The notes beneath the pieces were generated by a model. That model was not told the origin of the DNA, did no database searches, and was given only the letters and a program-made list of their open reading frames with translations. Source: Clostridia bacterium (lineage in GTDB: Bacteria > Bacillota > Clostridia > Oscillospirales > Acutalibacteraceae). Taken from it: a stretch of DNA of 64,000 bases. Where the stretch lies: assembly GCA_900755895.1 (NCBI GenBank), contig CAAEIG010000173.1, forward strand, positions 110,337 through 174,336, given 5' to 3'. A program made the position numbers and the translations under genes. Of the stretch, positions 59,273-64,000 are shown piece by piece; position 1 is the stretch's first letter; every line of letters begins with the position of its first letter.

Positions 59273-59983
59273 TCACTGGTTTTTGTTGACGATACGGGTA
59301 TCGGTCTTCCCTGTGGTCAAGTCGATGGTGCGCACAAACAAGGACACCTTATTGTCCCCGTTGAGGTTCTCCCACAGAGCTGCGGTGAACTGGTCGATGT
59401 CCCCTTCCAGCTTCACCGGAGTGGGTTCCCCTTCATAGGAGGGAATGGGATTGCCGTCGCACTTGTAGGTGTGAATGAAGTGTCCCAAACCGGCCTTGGG
59501 CTCGTACTCAAAGAAGAACCGCTGGGCCATCTCCGGGTCGCCGTCCGTACTCTTCAAAATGGACAGCTTATAGGTGAAGCTGCCCTCTCCCCGCTCCACA
59601 ATACCGGAGATACGAGGAGTATAGTTGGGGCCGTCAGGCTCAAAAGTCCGGGTGCGCAGGGCATCCTCAAAGGTTTTGCCCTCTTTCATAAAGTCATAGA
59701 TGGTGTCGGTCTGATCGCCGTTGGTGACGATGGTCGCCTCACCCAACACCCGCACCGGGGCGTAAATCACCAAAGAGGGGTCGGACAGCTTCGCCGGATC
59801 AAACGCCTGGGTCCGAATGCCCTCTCCGTCCTCCACAAACACGCGGTTGCGGCTATTCTCGCTTCTGCCCATGATGAAGTAGGCAATCACAGCGCTCTTT
59901 CCATCGGCGCTCTGGCCGATAACAATTCCTCTGCCGGGATAGCTGTTCCCCGCCAAATCCTGCTTGATATCCACTGGTTTCAA
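59273..59983 (-). CDS. IMP cyclohydrolase, PurO-like family
   Basis: 236 residues, starting TTG at 59983 behind GAGAGGAG. LAGNSYPGRGIVIGQSADGK and YFIMGRSENSRNRVFVED at the N-terminus, then PSLVIYAPVRVLGEATIVTNGDQTD (in part) and TPRISGIVE match the IMP_cyclohyd family (PF07826), known from archaeal PurO. It closes FAICAR to IMP, unrelated in fold to the PurH N-terminal domain. Paired with the stand-alone transformylase, it completes the last two purine steps. Confidence 0.88.
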   Translation of the reverse strand: MKPVDIKQDLAGNSYPGRGIVIGQSADGKSAVIAYFIMGRSENSRNRVFVEDGEGIRTQAFDPAKLSDPSLVIYAPVRVLGEATIVTNGDQTDTIYDFMKEGKTFEDALRTRTFEPDGPNYTPRISGIVERGEGSFTYKLSILKSTDGDPEMAQRFFFEYEPKAGLGHFIHTYKCDGNPIPSYEGEPTPVKLEGDIDQFTAALWENLNGDNKVSLFVRTIDLTTGKTDTRIVNKNQ

Positions 59984-60009
59984 CGCTTTGCGCTCCTCTC
60001 TATTCCCGT

Positions 60010-60636
60010 TTATTCTGCGATATGCACAATGCCGTTCTGGACGGTGAGCTTCCCCTGACAGAACAGGGACACCGCCTTGGGCAGCAGAATCCACTCAGCC
60101 TCTTCCATCACCCGCTTTTGGAGGACCTCCGGGGTATCCCCCTCTTTTACCTCCACTGCCTTCTGCAGGATGATGGGTCCGCCGTCACAGACTTCGTTGA
60201 CAAAGTGCACGGTGGCTCCGGTGACCTTGACGCCACGGGCCAAAACAGCCTCGTGGACGTGAAGCCCGTAATACCCCTTCCCTCCAAAAGAGGGCAGCAG
60301 TGCCGGATGAACATTGATAATCCGATTCCGGAAGGCCTCCACAAAGTTGTCCCCGGTGATGGTCAGGAAGCCCGCCAGCACCACCAGTTCCACACCCCGC
60401 TCTTTCAATGCGTCAATGAGAGCCTGGCTGTAGGCATCCACATCGGGATAGTCCTTGCGGCGCAGCGTAATGGCCTCAATCCCGGCCTTGTTAGCACGCT
60501 CCAAGGCGTAGGCGTCAGGGCGGCTGGAGATGACCACACGGAGCTGGCCTCCCACAATCTCTCCGACCTGCTGAGCGTCAATGAGCTTCTGCAAATTGGT
60601 GCCCCCGCCGGACACCAGGACGCCGATGTTTAGCAC
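60010..60636 (-). CDS. purN: Phosphoribosylglycinamide formyltransferase
   Basis: 208 residues, GTG start overlapping the purM stop. NIGVLVSGGGTNLQKLIDA binds phosphate; LVVLAGFLTI, NRIINVHPALLPSFGGKGYYG (catalytic Asn/His, partly quoted) and ATVHFVNEVCDGGPIILQ (catalytic Asp) complete the formyltransferase site. Converts GAR to FGAR with 10-formyl-THF. Confidence 0.97.
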   Translation of the reverse strand: MLNIGVLVSGGGTNLQKLIDAQQVGEIVGGQLRVVISSRPDAYALERANKAGIEAITLRRKDYPDVDAYSQALIDALKERGVELVVLAGFLTITGDNFVEAFRNRIINVHPALLPSFGGKGYYGLHVHEAVLARGVKVTGATVHFVNEVCDGGPIILQKAVEVKEGDTPEVLQKRVMEEAEWILLPKAVSLFCQGKLTVQNGIVHIAE

Positions 60637-61682
60637 AACACGACCCCCTCATCACCGCTGACCACTTCACCCAGGACAACAGCCTCTTCTCCAGCAGCGG
60701 TGAAAGCGTCCAGAGCAGCCTGAGCGGTCTCTTTGGAAACTGCCACGCACAGGCCCACGCCCATATTGAAGGTGTTGAACATATCCCGCTCCGGAATGCT
60801 GCCCGCAGCCTGGATCAGATCAAAGATGGGCAGCATGGGAACTGCGCTCTTCTCAATCTTGGCGGTCATGCCGTCCTTGAGCATACGGGGGATATTCTCA
60901 TAGAAGCCGCCTCCGGTGATGTGGGACACGGCCTTCACATCTGCTGCGGCAATGGCTGCCAGCAAAGACTTGACATAAATGCGGGTGGGAGTGAGCAGTG
61001 TCTCTCCCAAGGTAGCGCCCAAGTCCTCATAGCGCTCTGCCAGAATGCGCCGGTCGGCCTCGTCATCAGCACCGATACCGAAGACCTTCCGCACCAGGGA
61101 GAAACCATTGGAATGAACGCCGGAAGAGCGCACACCCAACAGCACGTCCCCTGCCTGAAGCCGGGAACCGTCGATAATCTTCTTCTTATCCACAATGCCC
61201 ACAGTGAAGCCTGCAAGGTCATAATCCTCCGCAGGCATCATGCCGGGATGCTCGGCTGTCTCGCCGCCAATGAGGGCGCACCCGGACTGGACGCAGCCTT
61301 CCGCCACGCCTGCCACGATCTGGGCAATCTTCTCAGGGAAGTTCTTCCCGCAGGCAATGTAGTCCAGGAAGAACAGGGGTTTTGCTCCGCAGCACACTAC
61401 GTCGTTGACGCACATGGCCACCGCGTCGATGCCAATGGTGTCATGCTTGTCCAAAAGCATGGCAATCTTCAGCTTGGTGCCCACACCATCGGTACCGGAC
61501 ACCAGCACAGGCTCCTCCATACCGGAGAGATCCGGCGCAAACAGACCGCCAAAACCGCCGATTCCCGAAACCACCCCGGGGATCACCGTGCGCTTGACGT
61601 GCTCTTTCATCAGTTCAACGGACTCGTACCCCGCGGTGACGTCTACGCCCGCGGCTTTATAGCTGTCGCTGTAGCTTTTCAT
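60630..61682 (-). CDS. purM: Phosphoribosylformylglycinamidine cyclo-ligase
   Basis: 350 residues. YKAAGVDVTAGYESVELM at the N-terminus, LVSGTDGVGTKLKIAMLLD, DAVAMCVNDVVCCGAKPLFFLDY, ALIGGETAEHPGMM and SHITGGGFYENIPRML are AIR synthetase signatures (each short). ATP-dependent ring closure of FGAM to AIR. ATG behind GGGAGTGG, 30 bp after the peptidase gene. Confidence 0.98.
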   Translation of the reverse strand: MKSYSDSYKAAGVDVTAGYESVELMKEHVKRTVIPGVVSGIGGFGGLFAPDLSGMEEPVLVSGTDGVGTKLKIAMLLDKHDTIGIDAVAMCVNDVVCCGAKPLFFLDYIACGKNFPEKIAQIVAGVAEGCVQSGCALIGGETAEHPGMMPAEDYDLAGFTVGIVDKKKIIDGSRLQAGDVLLGVRSSGVHSNGFSLVRKVFGIGADDEADRRILAERYEDLGATLGETLLTPTRIYVKSLLAAIAAADVKAVSHITGGGFYENIPRMLKDGMTAKIEKSAVPMLPIFDLIQAAGSIPERDMFNTFNMGVGLCVAVSKETAQAALDAFTAAGEEAVVLGEVVSGDEGVVLC

Positions 61683-61712
61683 CGTGTTACCACTCCCAAA
61701 CTAGATTGTCGT

Positions 61713-62942
61713 TCAAATGGCCCAGCTGCCGTTTTCAAAGATCTTCACCGAGCTGCCATCCTTGGTGTAGCCGGTGATGAACAGGTCCTTGCAGCCGATC
61801 ATAAAGTCCACATGGATGATGGAATCATTGATACCCCGGGCTTTCAGCTCTTCACTGGACATATCCTCAAAGCCGGGAACCACCTCATTAAAGCCTCTGC
61901 CCAAAGCCACATGGCATGCAGCATTCTCGTCAAACAAGGTGTTGTAAAACAGGATCCCCGTCTGATAAATGGGGGATTCCACAGGGACCAGAGCCAGCTC
62001 GCCCAACATGGCAGCGCCCTCGTCCATGGCGATCATCTTCTCCAGCAGTTCCTGGCCCTGCTCCGCTTTGCAAGACACAGCTCTGCCGTTCTCAAAGTCA
62101 ACAGAAAAATGGTCAATCAAGTTTCCCTGATATGAAAGGGGCATGGAAGAAACCAAAGTGCCCTCGCACCGGCCCCGCATGGGAGAGGTAAACACCTCTT
62201 CCGAAGGCATGTTCGGATTGTAGAAGGTTCCGTCAGGCAGCGTGTCTCCACCGCCATGCCACTGGGCTCCGGGGATCAGCCAGCACTTGAAATCGGTGCC
62301 ATTGGGGGCCTGGTAGTGAAGATAGTCCAGATTCAGAGCGTTGAGCTTCTCGCACTGAGCTGCCAGCCGTGCATTATGTGCATCCCACTCTCCCATGGGG
62401 TCATTGTCCTCGCTCACCCGCACGGTCTTGAGAATGGCATCCCACAGCTTCTCCACCGCAGTGCTGACACGCTCCTGAGGAAAGACCTTCTTCGCCCACT
62501 TTTTAGAGGGCACTGCCACGATGGTCCACTGGTATTTGTTGTCCATGGCCTCGCGGAAGGGTTTGAACACCTTGGCCCGGGCTCCGTTGGCCTTCTGCAG
62601 TTTTTCCACGTTGACACCCTTTAAGCCGTCCGGATCCTCAGAGGAAATGTGGATCATGGCAGGAAGGGTGTCCACATAGTGCTGCCAGCGGGCCTTTTCC
62701 CACTCCTCCGCCTGGGACAACTGGGTAACGGTCTCATGGCGATACTTTAGCTTGGAGATTACCTGGTCCCCCCATTGCATTTCCACCCATTTGGCGCCGG
62801 CCCGGTAGGCCTCTTCGGCCACCATCTCAGCAAATTCAAACTGCTCCACCTGGGCGTAAATGACACAGCCCTGGCCCTTTTTGATGTTCACGCCCCGGCG
62901 CACTGCCAACTGGGCATACTTCCGCATGACTGATCTCTTCAT
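61713..62942 (-). CDS. M29-family aminopeptidase (AmpS/PepS-like)
   Basis: 409 residues. YAQLAVRRGVNIKKGQGCVI at the N-terminus, then NGTDFKCWLIPGAQWHGGG, NMPSEEVFTSPMRGRCEGT (metal Glu), ALVPVESPIYQTGILFYNTL (Glu), NAACHVALGRGFNEVVPG (His) and HVDFMIGC (His/Asp) supply the two-metal site. Cytosolic exopeptidase of broad specificity. Start ATG at 62942 behind AAAGGGG. Lying between purE and purM it breaks the purine operon, an unusual position. Confidence 0.93.
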   Translation of the reverse strand: MKRSVMRKYAQLAVRRGVNIKKGQGCVIYAQVEQFEFAEMVAEEAYRAGAKWVEMQWGDQVISKLKYRHETVTQLSQAEEWEKARWQHYVDTLPAMIHISSEDPDGLKGVNVEKLQKANGARAKVFKPFREAMDNKYQWTIVAVPSKKWAKKVFPQERVSTAVEKLWDAILKTVRVSEDNDPMGEWDAHNARLAAQCEKLNALNLDYLHYQAPNGTDFKCWLIPGAQWHGGGDTLPDGTFYNPNMPSEEVFTSPMRGRCEGTLVSSMPLSYQGNLIDHFSVDFENGRAVSCKAEQGQELLEKMIAMDEGAAMLGELALVPVESPIYQTGILFYNTLFDENAACHVALGRGFNEVVPGFEDMSSEELKARGINDSIIHVDFMIGCKDLFITGYTKDGSSVKIFENGSWAI

Positions 62943-63002
62943 GGACGTTTCCCCTTTCCCGCCCCACAGAAAAGGGGGCGAATCCAAACTCACGGCCTAC
63001 AC

Positions 63003-63503
63003 TTACAGCTCGTTGACCTTCTCCTGAAGCGCGGCATTCTTCTTGGCCACGCCTTCCGCCATATCCTGCTTCATCTGCGCCAACTGACCAGCCAATCCCT
63101 CGTCGGACAGGGCCAACATCTGGCATGCCAGAATAGCAGCGTTGTCCGCGCCGTCAATGGCCACAGTGGCTACAGGAATACCGGAGGGCATCTGCACGGT
63201 AGCGAGCAGAGCGTCCAGACCATCCAGTGTGGAGGACTTCACCGGAATACCGATAACCGGCAATGTGGTGTGAGCCGCCAGAACTCCCGCCAGGTGAGCC
63301 GCTTTTCCCGCTGCGGCAATGATGACGCCAAAGCCGTTGTCACGCGCAGTCTTGGAGAACTCTGCTGCCGCGTCCGGGGTCCTGTGAGCGGACATAACCC
63401 GCACCTCCACCGGAATGCCAAACCCCTTCAGCCGCTTGATGGCCGGAGCCACTGTGGGGAAGTCACTGTCACTGCCCATGATCACCGCTACTTTTTTGCT
63501 CAT
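63003..63503 (-). CDS. purE: N5-carboxyaminoimidazole ribonucleotide mutase
   Basis: 166 residues. KVAVIMGSDSDFPTVAPAI, EVRVMSAHRTPDAAAEF, VIIAAAGKAAHLAGVLAAHT (partly quoted) and PVIGIPVKSSTLDGLDALLATVQMP-like segments are class I PurE signatures. It produces CAIR. First gene of the purine operon, with ATG behind GGAAAGG. Operon order is purE-peptidase-purM-purN-purO-AICARFT-HAD-purD. Confidence 0.97.
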   Translation of the reverse strand: MSKKVAVIMGSDSDFPTVAPAIKRLKGFGIPVEVRVMSAHRTPDAAAEFSKTARDNGFGVIIAAAGKAAHLAGVLAAHTTLPVIGIPVKSSTLDGLDALLATVQMPSGIPVATVAIDGADNAAILACQMLALSDEGLAGQLAQMKQDMAEGVAKKNAALQEKVNEL

Positions 63504-63574
63504 TGATAGATCCCATCCTTTCCGAATCTTTCCAAAACAAACGGGCGCCACAACAGGTGGTGCCATACAGAAAA

Positions 63575-63603
63575 AGTATACACTGATTTTGGAAAAAGCG
63601 CAA
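63575..63603 (-). promoter_or_regulatory. Promoter of the purine operon
   Basis: Minus-strand -35 TTGCGC (63598-63603), 17-bp spacer, -10 TATACT (63575-63580). The approximately 65-nt leader has a GGCACCAC/GTGGCGCC hairpin (one mismatch). No purine riboswitch or PurR box is recognised. Confidence 0.7.
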
Positions 63604-63624
63604 GGTTTCGCTCTCATTCCCCAA

Positions 63625-63654
63625 CAAAAAAGAAGAACAGGCTACTGCCTGTTC
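63625..63654 (-). terminator. Terminator of ABC exporter gene
   Basis: Minus strand GAACAGGC/GCCTGTTC stem followed by TTCTTTTTT. Confidence 0.85.
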
Positions 63655-63729
63655 CTCAAAATTTCTTCACAGCGTCTTTTCGATCCTGAACAGATGGCTC
63701 CGTTCCGGCAAACATACTGGTACATCCGC

Positions 63730-64000
63730 TTACCCCGCGATGGCGTTGCCTGTGTAAAGCTGGTAGTATCTCCCCTGTTCTGCAATCAGCTGGTCATGGG
63801 TCCCCCGCTCGATAATGCGGCCCTGCTCCAGCACCATGATACAGTCGGAGTTCTTTACTGTGGACAGCCGATGGGCTATGACAAAGGTAGTCCGACCATA
63901 CATCAGGCTGTCCATGCCCTGCTGCACCAGGGCCTCCGTGCGGGTGTCGATGGACGAAGTCGCCTCATCCAGGATCAGCACCGGCGGGTCAGCCACAGCC
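63730..64000 (-). CDS. ABC exporter ATPase, C-terminal part (truncated by window edge)
   Basis: The last ~90 residues of an ABC ATPase domain: Walker B VLILDEATSSIDTRTE, D-loop, and H-loop TTFVIAHRLSTVKNSD, ending in RYYQLYTGNAIAG. This is typical of fused permease-ATPase half-exporters of the MsbA/YheH type. The 5' part, with membrane domain and Walker A, lies beyond position 64000. Confidence 0.85.
   Translation of the reverse strand, partial: AVADPPVLILDEATSSIDTRTEALVQQGMDSLMYGRTTFVIAHRLSTVKNSDCIMVLEQGRIIERGTHDQLIAEQGRYYQLYTGNAIAG

Noticed and set aside
60921..62135. 404-codon open frame opposite purM and the peptidase gene
   Set aside because: Spans two real genes on the other strand; no motif.
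63504..63570. Purine or PRPP riboswitch before purE
   Set aside because: The leader is about 65 nt with one imperfect hairpin; the purine aptamer core is absent.
1..64000. CRISPR array, prophage, transposon, restriction or defence system
   Set aside because: No regularly spaced repeats, transposase, integrase, Cas or nuclease-methylase gene sets were seen on either strand.

Overview
The window is chromosomal DNA from a strictly anaerobic, low-to-mid GC Bacillota, most likely a gut member of the Oscillospirales (Flavonifractor/Lawsonibacter/Oscillibacter-like). This is inferred from gene content: clostridial [FeFe]-hydrogenase gene clusters, a BofA-like sporulation protein, DUF4317/DUF3793/DUF2325 families, an IspD-IspF fusion, QueT, strong Shine-Dalgarno sites with many TTG and GTG starts, and standard sigma-A promoters. 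I see no prophage, insertion sequence, CRISPR array or rRNA. There is one tRNA-Leu.

Layout. 1-4550 (minus strand): two hydrogenase-related units. The upstream unit, DRTGG - RsbW-like ATPase - sensory-type [FeFe]-hydrogenase-like protein - DRTGG - PHP phosphoesterase, is tightly overlapped and starts from a clear promoter with a structured leader. The downstream unit (NuoE/HydC-like [2Fe-2S] subunit, histidine-kinase-type ATPase) runs off the left edge and is preceded by a near-consensus Rex box. 4930-7350: serC-serA. 7364-24530: mixed housekeeping and envelope genes (SLH-phosphodiester glycosidase, EFR1 ferredoxin/flavodoxin, nagA, bofA-like, rnr, murD, an ABC exporter, a hydroxyacid dehydrogenase, an Fe-alcohol dehydrogenase, rlmD, a GT-C membrane protein, nfo), then a small GNAT remnant. 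24719-29181: Ca2+-type P-ATPase, flavin reductase, azlCD. 29248-33852: rhamnose operon rhaBAD with an AraC regulator. 33889-39864: transglycosylase, yaaA, DUF3783, a CcdA-TlpA fusion, a DtxR-type iron repressor, ktrB, and queT under a candidate preQ1-I riboswitch. 40028-42799: tRNA-Leu, then an FAD oxidoreductase convergent with a PocR-AraC regulator. 43050-52055: MIF tautomerase, HAD-IIA phosphatase, DUF4317, ispDF, uxaC, exonuclease-BRCT, an iron-starvation-type operon (DUF2325-DUF3793-flavodoxin) with paired operators, a TM1266-like ACT protein and DUF2461. 52128-56115: a Gfo/Idh/MocA dehydrogenase behind an unusual fusion of a xylose-isomerase-like TIM barrel to a complete acyl-CoA synthetase. 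56237-63503: one purine operon, purE - M29 aminopeptidase - purM - purN - PurO-like IMP cyclohydrolase - stand-alone AICAR transformylase - catalytically degenerate HAD-like protein - purD. The window ends inside an ABC exporter gene.

How it fits together. Redox and iron control recur: Rex box with hydrogenase genes, a sensory hydrogenase-like protein beside regulatory ATPases, a DtxR/IdeR-type repressor, and an operon encoding flavodoxin (the usual iron-sparing substitute for ferredoxin) with DtxR-like half-sites at its transcription start. The best leads for something new are the TIM-barrel/acyl-CoA-ligase fusion with its dehydrogenase neighbour, the sensory-hydrogenase regulatory operon with its uncharacterised leader, and the dead HAD protein and peptidase embedded in the purine operon. 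All functions are assigned by reading the protein sequences; no database search was run.
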